Origin: Craspedostauros australis
Lineage: Eukaryota; Bacillariophyta; Bacillariophyceae; Mastogloiales; Achnanthaceae
DNA length: 64,000 nt
Direction: 5' to 3'
NCBI GenBank assembly: GCA_026770025.1
Contig: JAMXDE010000061.1
Span: 186,001 to 250,000, forward strand
Shown: positions 40,205 to 52,500 of the stretch, in pieces
How positions within the stretch are numbered: the first letter of the stretch is position 1
Layout: the number at the start of each line of letters is the position of its first letter
Made by a program: the position numbers and the translations under genes
Notes under the pieces: generated by a model
Seen by the model: the letters and a program-made list of their open reading frames with translations, nothing else
The model's database searches: none
What the model was told of the DNA's origin: nothing

Positions 40205-42179
40205 ATCTCCGTAGATCATCGTGACGGGGCTTGCGAAGAGAGAGAGCCGAAGAGTCTCATGGCAAGGTTTGCAAGCGTGGAAATCGTGGATACTCGATGA
40301 CATTGGTCGGTGCACGAAAAGCGTGAGGCAACTGTGGTGTGCCAGTGAGAGGGTCTGCTGGATTTCTGGGTGGATGCTTTGGCGAATATAATAGATGGCT
40401 TGACTACGAACGAACAGCACGAACACGATTGTTTGGGAGAGACGGGCAGACCTGACAAGTGACATCATGCGCGAAGGATGATGGTTGAAAAACAACCAGT
40501 TGGATAGGCAAGGAAGGGGAATGAGAGCGTGGAACGACAGGCAGCGCGTCATGTTGTACCGACAGTCGTGCAATAGCATGCAGCAGTACCTCCCCACGAT
40601 ATCGCGCACACAGGGACGCGATCAAGTTCGAGCTCACTGCCATCCCGCAGGACCGTTGGTTTGATGGTGTCTGTTGGCAAGGCTACCTCTGCTGCTGCAC
40701 TCGAGCACTTTGCAATCTGCTACACCACAATGCATGCGTGTTGCGCGCAACCATCGCGATCGCAGTGCCGTCTGCTCACGATCGTGTTTCAAATCTGGGA
40801 GGAGAGGAATTGACACTTCGGTCAATCTGTTGGTTGGATGGAACAAGTTGGAATGAAGTCTGCGAATGCGCGTCATCTCGTGCCGTGCTGTATTGCGATG
40901 CGATGTACCATGCCGCCTTTGCCTCGGAAGGAAAGAAATGTGGCGCCACATGATGTGTCTCCGTGGATTGGCTTAGTAGTATTTGTTCCGATGTTGATGT
41001 CGCGCTGTAATGGAAGCATGTCGCGAATGACTCCGAGTCGATTCGTATCGCATGCAGTAGCCTCCTCTCTACCAATAACGCAGATCAGTAGTAGTAGTAG
41101 CACTCCTCGAAGCTGACATCGCCCGACCTTCATCATCGACACCCAAACCAAGATGAGTGATCGGAGGTTGGGAATGAACGCGATGGACAAGAAGCATCAT
41201 GTGCTTCGCCCATGGAATGTTGGCGCACAAATTGCAATTCTTGTTCGTTGATTTTGTGATGTGCCGCTTTCTCTCTTTGTGACCTTTTGATGGGTTCGCG
41301 TGTTCTCAAACGGTCAAAAGAGTCATTCTCCGACCAACGAAGATACCGCAACAAGATACTTTTTCGTTCTTGGTGTGTCTTGCGCTGGCTCTGTGGTCGG
41401 AACATCGCAAAAGCCACCGCAACGACCGACATCGCCATTGCTTCTTCCACCCACCACCCGATCATAGTCGTACCACTTCAGAGCTGGCTGCGACTACACT
41501 GCCGCACAGCTCTACATGGTCCTTGTGGAGAATAGAAAGAGAGAGCGAAAGAGAGCGAGCGAGCGAAAGCCTCTCCTGTTGACGCTTCTGCGTTCGTTTC
41601 CCTTTGCCTCCCATCCTGCCACCAATACTGCGAGCCTTCTTTGGTGCGTCAATCAAGAGCAACATCGCAGATAACCACGCATCAACAGCAACCAGACATT
41701 CAATAGGTCGTAGATGCACAAGAGCATCCATCCGAGTGACAAGGAGGAGGCCATCAGTCGAACTTCCACCGGCCTTACCGCATCTCCGCCTCTCCGCCAT
41801 CCAACCAATCAGCCAGTCAGCCAGTCATTCAATTCAGCCTGGCTCGTGCCGTTCGATTAACCTTCAGGTCAAGTGAACAATCAGGATTCTCTCTCCATCT
41901 CTCTACCTATACCCTCACTCTCACTCATACTAATACTGCTATATAATACTTCTCACGCTTTCGTTCACACTAACGCTCATACCCACGATCGTGTAACATT
42001 AGTGTCACCGGCATCAGCACAGAGACCCAAGCTATTATTCAATACAACAGCCCAAGCTCCACCCTACTATTCCCATCACAGTCGACACTACTCCACACCA
42101 CTCCAACACCGACGCTAACACCGACGCTAACACCGACGCTAACAACAACAACAACGCTAACACCAACACCAACAACAAG
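40205..42179. other. Intergenic, about 2 kb
   Basis: No gene was supported. The last 250 bases are A/C-rich leader of the next gene and end in a tandem repeat. GA-rich repeats occur at about 41537-41570. Confidence 0.4.
42109..42144 (+). repeat. 12-bp tandem repeat in a leader
   Basis: Three exact copies of CCGACGCTAACA, then a degenerate tail of ACAACG and CTAACACC units up to the start codon of the following gene. This is probably 5' untranslated sequence. Confidence 0.8.
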
Positions 42180-42776
42180 ATGACGTCAAAGAAAGAGATG
42201 CGACGCGCCAAGAGCGCCGACTACGAATTCAGCTCCGACGAGGACAGCAGCTCGGATGACGAGGAGCAGATCTCGCAGCTGGCCAAGATCAACATCACCA
42301 ATGGCGATCCGGGCTGGAAGACGGTGGCCCCGACGACCCAGAAGCTCAAGGCCCATCCCGTCACAACCAACGGCATGTGGGAGAACAACCATGCGCACTC
42401 CACCAACTTGCGCAAGACGCAGCATGAGAAGCGGGGGGAGCCCAAGTCGCCACCGCGCCGCGTCAAGTCCATGCCCGTGACACGCAAGAAGGACCGCAAG
42501 GAGCAGATGACGACGCGATTGTCGGACTGGAAGACGCAGGAGTTCTCGGAAGATCATGAGGGGCCGGGGATGAAGGATGGCCGCGTCGCAGAGAAGATCG
42601 GCAACGAGAGGGAGCAGGTGGGATGGAACAAGCCCAAGTCGGACGGCACGGCGGATGTTGCGAAGACGGGGCCCTTCATCTCCGTCAACCGCAAGCCAAA
42701 GGCGACCAAGATATCAGAAAAGTCGTACAAGGAGGTCCAGGGAATGGGAAACAGAAATAGGGAGGTCCCAACGTGA
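42180..42776 (+). CDS. Charged hypothetical protein, 198 aa
   Basis: Family not recognised. The N-terminal 30 residues hold an acidic serine run (SSDEDSSSDDEE), typical of casein kinase 2 sites. The rest is basic and hydrophilic, with KSPPRRVKSMPVTRKKDRKE in the middle and GPFISVNRKPKATK near the end. No membrane span, signal or fold is visible; it is probably disordered. The start is well supported by its position right after an A/C-rich leader (ACAACAAGATG). The start codon overlaps a TGACGTCA palindrome (42181-42188), which may be coincidence. Codons end mostly in C or G, like the neighbouring genes, which supports it as real. Confidence 0.7.
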   Translation: MTSKKEMRRAKSADYEFSSDEDSSSDDEEQISQLAKINITNGDPGWKTVAPTTQKLKAHPVTTNGMWENNHAHSTNLRKTQHEKRGEPKSPPRRVKSMPVTRKKDRKEQMTTRLSDWKTQEFSEDHEGPGMKDGRVAEKIGNEREQVGWNKPKSDGTADVAKTGPFISVNRKPKATKISEKSYKEVQGMGNRNREVPT

Positions 42777-43745
42777 TCAGCTCACCAGTCACAGCAAAGG
42801 ATGGCAACTTGGATGGAGACCTTCTGCATCAATGACTGCAGACGTGGGTGCATAGCCGTACATTCATGCACACATGTGGATTGCTCTGATCGGAGTGTTC
42901 ATGTGCGAGCTATCGAAAGCATGCAAGGGCAGTGCGAGAAGCCGCAGAGTCCTTCACCAACATGTAATTGTCCTATCATACTTTCCATCCTAAATGGGAT
43001 CCAACCTCCCAACAGTTCGTCTTGTCTTGTCCATTTCTTGCGCGTACGAATGCTCTAATACTCTCCAGAGATGACATGGGCTGAATGCAATCAGAAACAA
43101 TCGGATAACACTCACATACGTTCAGCTCCAATGGATACACCAAAACAAAACTCTCTGCAGAGACCACCAATCATACTCGTACACAGCTGATGTTTGCTTT
43201 TCTGCACAAGTTTCTAAGATCCTTATTTGTCGTCGAGTGAATGCTACAATGAGCCTTCTGTCCGTTTCAGCTGTACATGGTTGAACAGAGGCACCATTGC
43301 CGCACCAGCAATTGCTAAGGAATCCCAGCTCGCACGAAAAAGCACCGCACGGAGAGAGAGAGATGGTGACACTTCGGACATCGATCCAGAGCCACAATGC
43401 TCTGCATCGAAGCGTTGTGTCGTGCTGTTGATATATACGTATTGGTAGAGTCGTTGTATCCCTCACTTGCCGCACCGTTCATGAACTCGCAAGGTCGTTC
43501 AAAGACATGAGATGCACAGTGCACATGAGTCTCTGCTGTCCCTCGCTGGCCCATGAGTATCCGTCTGTCTGTCACGCAGGAGCGCCATACGATGGGTGCT
43601 CCGACGCAACTCGCAGCCTGATGGTTGCTGCCTGCACCATGAAATCTGATCGAAGGCAACGCAAGGCGCGGCACGATACTCGCAGCGTGTTACTACAAGG
43701 TTGCCAAGCGATCAAGCGCAGACAGCTATTCGATTGACAAGGGGC
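42777..43745. other. Intergenic between converging genes
   Basis: This 969-bp stretch lies downstream of both the charged protein and the light-harvesting gene. No gene or repeat of note. Confidence 0.5.
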
Positions 43746-44926
43746 TTAGGGTGGTCCGTATCCGATGAGGTTTCCAGAGGCGACCTGCTCGGCAAGAGTC
43801 TGTCCGGTGACGGCCTCTCCGACCATGGCACCGAAGATTCCGAGCATGGCAGCGCGTCCCTGGTTGATCTCCATGTCAAGCTTGTACTTGAGCTCGTCTC
43901 CCTCCAGGAAGTTTGGCACGAATGGGCGTCCGTATCCGCAGTCGTAGTTTCCGGAGTAGTTGGATGCTGGCCAGATGGCGAGCTCGCAGATTCCGCAGAA
44001 GAAGAAGATCTGGGTGAGTCCGGCGAGTGGGACGGAGAAGAGTCCCATCATACCGTCTGGGATGTCGGAGAATCGGATGCCCATCTCCTTGGAGAGGTAT
44101 CCTGGGAACTCGATTCCGGCGTTGTGGAAGAGCATACCGACGACGGCGATCATGGCGACGCGTCCGTGCTTGCGCTCGACGGCACGGCGGCGCTCGAAGT
44201 TGGCGTGGAAGGTGGCGAATCCGCCGGCCGGGTCCTTGGCTGGGTCCAACCATCCGAGTGGGTCGTACACTCCCAGAGGAGCGGTGACTCCGATGGATGG
44301 ATCCAGAGGATCGATGCGCTCATTGAGGGCTGTGCTGGAGCTCTGCAAGTGTCAGTGATGGTATGACGCAATAGAGTTGGCACGTGAGTTGTTGCATTGC
44401 GATGAGTTCCAATATGTTGGCATGCATGGAATGTGTGCATGTCACCATAGGCAGATGTTCATCATCAAGCATCCGAATCCATGGGGGAAGCCCAAAGGTG
44501 GGGAATTCACGAGAGCCAGAAGAGGAAGAAGACGGTCAAGGTCAGAATGCAATTGGTTGATGATGGCAGAACGTTGCAATTGGTTGATTGGTATTCTACT
44601 CTCGAGGACATCATCTTGATCTCTCTTTGTTTGGGTGCGAGGCACTCCATTGAGGTCCGACCAGAGCACCAAACCCATTCCATCCATCGACAACCCCTGA
44701 GATCTTCAGGACGGTCCACCTCGAAATCGTGGCGGCAAGAACAAAACCATCCCAGCATCTTCGGCAATCCCCCACTTCCAACTCCACCTCCACTTCCACT
44801 CGCACCACAACATAACACATTAGGAAGACGGCCACACGGACGTAGAAGCAAACGACTTACAGCGCTCTTGGATGGAGCGAAGGCAGCGGCGGACGCGATG
44901 AGGGAGGCAAGGATGGCGGTCTTCAT
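43746..44926 (-). CDS. Fucoxanthin-chlorophyll a/c-binding light-harvesting protein, two exons
   Basis: A 220-aa plastid thylakoid antenna protein. Exon 1 (44926-44861) encodes 22 residues, MKTAILASLIASAAAFAPSK and two more, a signal peptide followed by A-FAP, the transit motif of complex red plastids. Exon 2 (44342-43746) joins phase 0 and encodes SSSTALNERIDPLDPS. The first chlorophyll-binding helix is at ERKHGRVAM (78-86) and the third at EINQGRAAM (180-188). Between them, IEFPGYLSKEMGIRFSDIP and the VPLAGLTQI helix are typical of Lhcf-type proteins. Codons are strongly biased to C, as in highly expressed genes. It shares a 772-bp upstream region with the divergent gene at 45699. Confidence 0.95.
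44343..44860 (-). other. Intron of the light-harvesting gene
   Basis: GT-AG intron of 518 bp (GCT|GTAAGT to TTGCAG|AGC). It separates the targeting presequence from the mature protein, a common arrangement for plastid-targeted genes. Confidence 0.88.
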
Positions 44927-45698
44927 GGTGGATGTTGTTGGGATTGACTTGGCTTGTGCGTTTGTGAACGATCGGAATCGTCGACGCCGTTCTCAGCCCC
45001 ACCATCCACATCATCCGCAGCAGATAGCACCAGGACACAGCCAGTACCAACAACAACACACACACACACACACACAACAAGGACGGGACGACAGTAACAT
45101 CAACTCCCTTGGCTCAGCCAACACGTGCGCAGTGATGGATTGCTCTGATTGATCCGGCAACTCGCAGAAAAATTACGCCAAAGTGACGCAAAGATTTGCC
45201 TCAACGACGGAGGATACGGTGGAAACCAGGACCCAGTTCGTGAATCAAAAAATAAATTCCAGATTCCCTTTTTCATTTGCGCGCAGTCAAGATTCCCAAA
45301 AACGGAAACAGAACGCACATCGATTCGACTCGATCGACCCATTATTGTCCAAACACGACACAAACAAGAAACCAACGCGAACAAGACAACGAACCCAAAA
45401 CAACAACAAGCGAAAGATGATGGCGCAACGGTCAACATTTGTCAACGCACATGTGAGGAACAATTTCTGTGCAGAACGTGTGCGATCGACAAAACAAATG
45501 ACTCAACTCCTTCTGGACAACACACACAACTTCATCCACCTCACTTCACCTCGTTGTATCACACCAGTAAACTATTCTACTCTCCAGAAAGTCCTCAACT
45601 CTCCTACTCTCCTGCAATCGCATTTGCCCTTCCACTGACACTTGCACTTGCACTTCCGCTTACATTCTAAAGAGAACAGCAAACGAAGAATATTAAAG
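44927..45698. promoter_or_regulatory. Divergent promoter of the light-harvesting gene and the 129-aa gene
   Basis: 772 bp between two start codons on opposite strands. It contains a CA microsatellite (about 45058-45076) and an A/C-rich leader on the right side. No TATA box is evident. Light regulation of the left gene is expected for its family but not shown here. Confidence 0.5.
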
Positions 45699-46088
45699 AT
45701 GCCAGGCTACGTGAGAGTGATCGGAGGCGGCCAGGAGGATTGCAACGGCATCTACCGCTGCTGTGAGGCCGGCACCGTGCCCATGAGCTTCCAGGTCGCC
45801 TGCGGGTTTGCCAAGGTGGAGGCACCCCAAACGTGGGCCAAGCTGGCGAGGACGGACATTGAGTACTACCAGCACTCCAAAGGGGCCTTCCTCTTCCACA
45901 GCCACGAGGGTCAGTGGAAGCTGCACGAGCCGGCGGGACCATGCGTGTACGTGTCGGCCTCCCTCCTCACGGCCCCGTCCAAGGTACCCACGTACGGATG
46001 GATGCCCATCAAGGAGCAGGCGATGGTCATGCCGGACATTGAGCACTTTATGGATGGCGATGCCGATGAGGCCGAGGCAGACCAGTAA
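45699..46088 (+). CDS. Hypothetical 129-aa protein with NG-Y / GW motif fold
   Basis: Starts MPGYVRVIGGGQEDCNGIYR after AATATTAAAGATG. The frame is open back to 45642, but this ATG fits better. The pattern is NG-I-Y near the N-terminus, then DIEYYQHSKGAFLFHS, GQWKLHEP, CVYVS and, at the end, VPTYGWMPIKE. This resembles a short beta-rich module common in protists, in which NG-x-Y, Y-(x)n-LY, W-x-I and P-x-x-GW recur; this comparison is from memory and no function is known. The C-terminus is acidic. There is no signal or membrane span. C- and G-ending codons support a real gene. Confidence 0.7.
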   Translation: MPGYVRVIGGGQEDCNGIYRCCEAGTVPMSFQVACGFAKVEAPQTWAKLARTDIEYYQHSKGAFLFHSHEGQWKLHEPAGPCVYVSASLLTAPSKVPTYGWMPIKEQAMVMPDIEHFMDGDADEAEADQ

Positions 46089-47268
46089 TTCAAGTCGCGG
46101 CTCTCTCGCTCTCTCTCTCTTCGCCCCTTCATGGATTGGATGGCACGCATGAACAGCTGCACAATCATGCGAGTACGTTATGTGGTACTCTGTTCCACGG
46201 TTATGAAACAAACAAAAGGAGCGCAGGTCATGGTCGCGCCGAGAATAGTGTTGCGTTCATAGCAGTATTTCAGAGTGGACTACACTCTCCATCACTTCCG
46301 TGAAGCAAACAAACGAACAAATGATGTGAGGAACAATGGAGGGAATGTGGAGACAATATCACTGAGCAGCCCACCAAATGGATGAAACAGCAAGCGAGCG
46401 AATGAAGGTGCGGACGACTTCATGGCAGAATCAATGGGCAGCGCAATTCAATCGATGGCAAGCAGCAACAACATGGTGGAGGCACGTTCGACAACAACAC
46501 GAACGAACAGGATGGAACAGAAAGAAGACTACTCTACGAGTCTTCGACTTCTCCTACAGATACAAAAAGTCGCAACCACGACGTCGCAACCGCTGATGCC
46601 ATCATCCCTTAAACTACATACTCAGAGTACTCTGCGGATATCCACAGCACACACTGCAACAATGCAAGAATATGAAACAGACCAGCATCACAACAGCACC
46701 ATGGTCGCAATCCAAACCAATCTCAACCGTCATAAGACGCAGGGATACAGTCATACAAAATATAGTATTATAATAGATATTATTGTATTTGTATGTAACA
46801 TACGCACGGGCTATTACTCTCCAGAGTGCTCTATCATTTTGGAGAGTAGTTGTAGGAGCGCGTTGCTCACCAAGCTCCAGCAGTTGGTTGCCAGGGATGA
46901 AACATCACACAGAACCGCGACACTTTGGCGGTATCCATTGTTGCAGTTTTCATTGTTGCAGTTTTCATTGTTGCAGTTTTCATTCTTGCAGACTCGTGAA
47001 TAAAACGGATCTCTTGATTTTGTGCATGAGAAAAATGAGGTGCTTGCGGATTCGTACATTGTCCATGTGTTTGTCTTCCATCTCAAAACGGTCATCCAGC
47101 ATACAGGCTCGTCCTGTCTTCACCATACCCTTGTTCCAGTTGAGCAAACCACACCATACATCGATGTAGTGTACTCGTACCATACTCCACTCCGCTCCAC
47201 TTCAATCCACTCTAAAATCTCATCTATCAGTCCAACGATCGGTCCAAACAAATCCATCGGAGTGAATC
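46089..47268. other. Intergenic, 1.2 kb
   Basis: Holds the 3' end of the 129-aa gene and the promoter of the GT47 gene. Apart from a 15-bp tandem repeat, nothing was recognised. Confidence 0.45.
46936..46991. repeat. 15-bp tandem repeat, 3.7 copies
   Basis: Three exact units of CATTGTTGCAGTTTT and a partial fourth with one change. Confidence 0.85.
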
Positions 47269-49068
47269 ATGCCCTCTTCTACTCGTACCGGTGCCAATGA
47301 CAAAAACGAACCGCGCAACAACAAGGCATCACGTGCGACGAAGCGTCCTCGTGTCCTGACCACTCGCACGAGCGCAACAACGCATCAAGGCGTGCGCTGG
47401 GTGACGCTGATCCTGTGTGGCATCTCCATCGTCATGCTCTACAATGCGAGCATTTCGAACAAGGTGCTTCGCGGAGTCATGGATGAGAACACACAATCGA
47501 TCCAACCCGCATATGCTTACATGCAGGCGGCCACGGTCGACATCAAAGATGAAGCGCAGGCGGCAGTCTCACCGGATTTGGAATCGTCACAAGCAACGTC
47601 GCAAGCAACGCAAGAATCAGCCGATGGGCACAGCACCGATGTCCGAGCCAATGCGGATGTCAAGCACAATGCAAAGAGCGCCGCGCCCGAATCCAAAGAA
47701 ATGCTTATCCAGCGATACAACGACAGGGTCCAGAAGGCCGTCGATCTGTCGCCTCGGCTCGACAAGAAGTGCGCAGCGGACCCAACAATCCAACCCATCC
47801 TCTCGACGTTGATGAATCCAGCGATGGATTGCCTCAAGAAGACCGTGGCCAACATGACAGAGCTGGTGTATCCCATCGACGATGCGCATGCGCATTTCAA
47901 CGAGATGCGCGTGGCGATGTCGGCTTGGGCGTTGCACAACCGAAGCATGGCCGAGACAGATTTCCAAAGATTCAAACCATTGATCGAAAATCTCTTCATC
48001 GATCACTTCGAGGATATGTACGATGAGCGTGTGGATGCCGTTGCGCCGTCAACATCGTCGCATTTCTGTTTGCACGAGATCTTCGGCCCGTACATTCCCA
48101 TCTTCGTTGCCTGGACCACGCATGGAAGAGGGCCCAACTACATGAAGGTGCGGGCGAAGATGTGGGACACCATGAAGTCTGTCATGAGACCGGATGTGGC
48201 ATACATCGTCGTCGACCAGAATGATCTTGGGCTGTTTCAAGACGTCCCTCGTTTTGTGCCCCAGGAGCATCCCAACCTCCTCATGCTGGCACCGTGTGGA
48301 TACGGGCATGTTCCCGTGCCTCTCTTCCGAATGAACGAACCTGCTTTGGCCTATGATGCATCGCCATCACCATCACCAACGCGAACCCAGGTGAAGGCAC
48401 AGGCGCAGGAAGAAGCGATCAACGTTGCCAACATCACACAACGACCGATTCGGAAGCATCCTAGATACCGCAAGTATGTCACATCGTACGTAGGAAGCCG
48501 ACGCAACGCGCCTGGTCATATGAGAATGAGGCTCATTCAGAAATTGACAGTCCTCAACGCAGATCCCAGAATCAGAGCTATCAACGGCAACACCCTGGAC
48601 GTATTCAAATACCTGTACGATCCAAAATGGAGACATGTCATGGCCGACTCCTGCTTCTCATTCTGCCCTCGCGGAGCAGGCCGTGCATCCTACCACTTCA
48701 TGGAGACGCTGCAGATGGGATTGATCCCCATCCATGTCTACATGGACTACCCCTGGATTCCGTACAAGGACTTTCTGTTGCGGGAGGAGCTGGTCTTCCT
48801 CATGCAGCATGGCACCCTGGCTGGATTGGTCGAGCACAAGCTGCTGCCGGCGACCGCCCCATCGCAGACCGCCGAGTGGACTTTTGAACGGATCCTCGAA
48901 ACGGAGAAGCGCATTCTGTCGTATCGCGACAGTCACTTTTCGTTTGAGGGTGCGATGGCGCAGATCAGTGCGTTCATGTTGGACCCCTCCAAGTCGGACC
49001 TACAGTGTGAGCAGCTGCCAAAGCACGCAGCCCTTGAAAACGAACTCACGTTGGTCAAGGGACTGTAG
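47269..49068 (+). CDS. Exostosin-like glycosyltransferase (GT47 family)
   Basis: A 599-aa type II Golgi membrane protein expected to transfer a sugar to a glycan or glycoprotein. A basic 43-residue cytoplasmic tail is followed by one membrane anchor (about 44-60, WVTLILCGISIVMLYNA). A variable stem follows to about residue 200. The lumenal part contains FGPYIPIFVAWTTHGRGPN and, near residues 455-502, the exostosin signature: DSCFSFCPRGAGRASYHFME and then MGLIPIHVYMDYPWIPY. The family includes exostosins and plant wall glycosyltransferases with varied donors (UDP-GlcA, UDP-Gal, UDP-Xyl); the donor here cannot be read. Single exon, with the start in GTGAATCATGCC. Confidence 0.85.
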   Translation: MPSSTRTGANDKNEPRNNKASRATKRPRVLTTRTSATTHQGVRWVTLILCGISIVMLYNASISNKVLRGVMDENTQSIQPAYAYMQAATVDIKDEAQAAVSPDLESSQATSQATQESADGHSTDVRANADVKHNAKSAAPESKEMLIQRYNDRVQKAVDLSPRLDKKCAADPTIQPILSTLMNPAMDCLKKTVANMTELVYPIDDAHAHFNEMRVAMSAWALHNRSMAETDFQRFKPLIENLFIDHFEDMYDERVDAVAPSTSSHFCLHEIFGPYIPIFVAWTTHGRGPNYMKVRAKMWDTMKSVMRPDVAYIVVDQNDLGLFQDVPRFVPQEHPNLLMLAPCGYGHVPVPLFRMNEPALAYDASPSPSPTRTQVKAQAQEEAINVANITQRPIRKHPRYRKYVTSYVGSRRNAPGHMRMRLIQKLTVLNADPRIRAINGNTLDVFKYLYDPKWRHVMADSCFSFCPRGAGRASYHFMETLQMGLIPIHVYMDYPWIPYKDFLLREELVFLMQHGTLAGLVEHKLLPATAPSQTAEWTFERILETEKRILSYRDSHFSFEGAMAQISAFMLDPSKSDLQCEQLPKHAALENELTLVKGL

Positions 49069-49539
49069 AGGCTTGCGGCCAGCACACTGGCGTACGAGTA
49101 CTAATACGGCTACGCAAGCATATGTCTTTGAATACAGTACGGCCGTACGTGCACAATCAGGAAGTGGAAGTGCAGCGGAGCAGAGTAAAGCAGAGTATTC
49201 TGCAGAGAGTAGAGTGGAGCTACCAAGTGCTCCACTCAACCACCCTCTACCCCCCTCCACACCACCACAATTCACAACGAGTGTACTTGTGTACTCTGCC
49301 TAGACTTATGCACGTACGGCTACGCATGACTTGACTCAATAACCGCATGATTGCTGAGAATGGTTCTCCACTCTACTCTGTGTCTTTGGAGCGGAGCACG
49401 TACAAACGTCAGAGCACGTGCACACTAATACATCCATACATCATAGAATAAGTCCATACATCCATGTTGGTGAAATAGAATGGAGTACTCCACGATGCTG
49501 TGCTCTACTCGACTTTAGTTTTGCGTTCATGTTCGTATT
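49069..49539. other. Intergenic between converging genes
   Basis: 471 bp with many GGAGTA/ACTCCAC-like short words but no gene or strong repeat. Confidence 0.4.
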
Positions 49540-52500
49540 CTAAACACACAGCATCTCGGCGCGCTCAACATTGCCCAGCTCTGCGGTCGCCTCCTTCATA
49601 CCGGGATGGTCCTCATCCAACGACGCACCCCTGTAGCATTGCAGCGCCTTCTCGATGTTCGCGGTCGCATTCTCGAACCGGCAGCATCGCAAGTCCATGC
49701 GTCCCATCTGTACGTAGATGTCACCAACGTCGGGGTGGTTGGTGCCCACCGCTTGCTCGGCGATGGGGATGGCCTGCTCGAACAGCTTCGCCGCTTCCGC
49801 AGTCTCCCCGCGTGCCACCAAGCAGGTGGCCTTGCAGGACATGGCGATGGCCACGTCCAGGTGCTTGTCGCTCAGGGATTCCGTGCGGATGTTCAACGCC
49901 GCGTCGGCAATGTGCAGCGCCTTCTTCACGCGGTTGCGCTTCAGATGCAGCTTCGCGATCTCGACCAAAGTCGTTGCCTGTGCCGGATGGTCCATGCCCA
50001 GGAACTCCAACCGCATGTTGTAGCACTTCTCGAACGTTATCAACGCCGCTGCGATGCCACCGTCCTTGTGCGCTTGCGCGATGCCGAGGCTGTGCAGCGT
50101 CTCGGCAATGTTGGGGTGGCGTTCGCCATGGATCTCGTTCTGCATCTGCAGCACGTACTCGAACTCCTCGAAGGCCGATGGGAGGTCAGCCTCGTACACA
50201 GTGTACAGATTGCCGATCTCACGAATCGTGCGCAACGTGGCGGGGTGCATGTCACCGATCAGTCGGTGCTGGATCTCCAGCGCTTCGCGGAAGCTCTCCA
50301 TGGCGGCCGTGTAACGGCAGAGCCGCGAATGGATGATACCAATCTGGAACATGGTGGCCGCGACGGTCTCGTGCTCGTTGCCCACCTTGCTGATCAGGCT
50401 CTTCAGCGACAGCTGCATCAGCTCGAGCGCCTTCTGGAATCTGCCAAGGTCGTAGTACACCGCCGCCTTCAATATCTGCCCGATTGTCTGCTGCACATCA
50501 TCCTGTCCCAGCTTGGCCTGCGCGTCGCTGGCCTGTTCGTAATAATCCAGGGCCTCCATGTACAGTCCAGCACGGCGACTGAGCATGCCAAGACTGTTGA
50601 GCGTCTCAGTCTTCTGCTCCAAGTCCGCACCTTCGCCCAGGAACTGCAGCTTCTCTTCGAAAAACGCGATGGCCATGCGGTAGCTGCCGCGATCGTCGTG
50701 GGCGCGACCGATCACCTCCAGCATCCCGCCCTCGATGAACGTGCTGTAGCCATCGTTGTTGGACTGGATGGTGGACAGCGAGTTGCGTTCCTTGTAGTAC
50801 ACGGCGCCGATCTGAATCAGAGTTTGTGACACGAGGGGGTGCTTGAGATCTTCACCGATGCATTCCTTCAGGATGTGCAGTGCCTCCTTGTGATTCTCCA
50901 TCGCCAGGTCGAATTCGCCCTGTCGCGCCAGCACATTGCCGATGCAGTTCAGGGTCTTGGCGACCTCCTCGTGGTAGTCGCCAAACGCAGTCTCCTGCAG
51001 CTGCTTCGCCTCCGAGTAGCATGATAACGCCAGCTGGTACTGGGCATGATCGCAGTGAACGTTCGCAAGAATATGCAGGGATCGTGCTGCTTCGGCCAGA
51101 TTGCCGTGTGCTTTCTGGATCTGGAGAGCTCGCGATACGCATGCGACGGTGGCGTCCGAACGCCGTGTCTTGGTGTAGAGAACGGACAGCTTGAACAACG
51201 TCGTGGCAACCGCGGCACTGTCCTTACCATGAACCTCCTCCTCGCGCTTCAGCAGTGCCTCCAAATCCGCAATCTCAGTTGCCAACGTATTGTGCTTCGA
51301 GTTTTCCTTTGGTGTCGGCGCAACTGCACCCACGCTCGCAGACGCGGTGATTTGACGATCCGCAGATGCAGCGACCCTCGGCCTCGAGGGGCTGTTCGGA
51401 GCGGAAGCATCAGCAGCGACGACATTCGGTGTGGATCCGTGCAGCGATATCTCCGTGCATTCGACGCCTTCGTCGGTGGCTTCGAAGGTGAAAGATTGGC
51501 TCACGACCGATTGGATATCGCGCTTGATGCTGGCATCGTTGGATGCCGCGTTGATCGTGTCGCGCGAGACGACAGCCGAAGATGATCGGCTATTGGCAAC
51601 GCTGGGCGTTGCTCTGTCCCGGCTCGAAGCATCATGGTGGTTGGATTCGGCCCTGCTGCTATCCTCAAAACTCTTGACGCTTCGCTTCTTGCCACCATCT
51701 GTCTTCGTCCTTCCGGTTGTAGTCTTCGTTTTCGACTTTGTTGTCGTCGTGCCGGTGGGGGCAGCTGCGACATTACCACCACCGTTGTTGCCGTTAGAGT
51801 TGTCAGATTCGGATTCCAGGTCAGAATCGAAGTCCAACGGACGGACCTTGACGAGGTCATGGAATGTCTTGCCAGTCAGTAAACCACCGGCCGCCTGCTG
51901 GACGGCCTGGCTGATGGATGGGAACCAACCCTCCACACCTTCGGAACTGACGCCCCACCACCATTGGCCTTCCTGGCTGGATTGCTTGGGTTCAGGTGGA
52001 TCCACAATGAACGTGATCACGGACACACCATCGTCGTAATCATATTCAATTCCTCGGTTGGCGTTGCGAGGGTCACCCCCATTACCCTTGCCATCACCAT
52101 CACCGACACCGTTCCCAATACCATTACTCTCAGCGCTGCTGCTATTGCCGTCGCCACTGCCATTTCCGTTCGCATCACTTCCATGAGATGCCACGGGAGT
52201 CCCGGCCGATGGTCTTTGGGTGTGATGTACGGTCACCGTACGGACCGGAGGTCGAATATGTAGGCCTTGCGCAATTTCTTTGTCGGCCTCCTCGATGAGC
52301 TCCTCCACGGTACTCTTGACTGGCCGACGTGGCGATCGCTGGGATTTCGTTCTCTCCGTCGTCGTTGTCTGCCGAGACTTCGGCTCCGGAGAGGGTGATG
52401 ACGCGGTGGTGGCAACGCCTGAGTTGCGACGTGTGCTCGTTTTGGAGCGACGGAAAGGGCTCGAGAACGCCTTGACGATTCGGTTCTTCGTCGATGTGGA

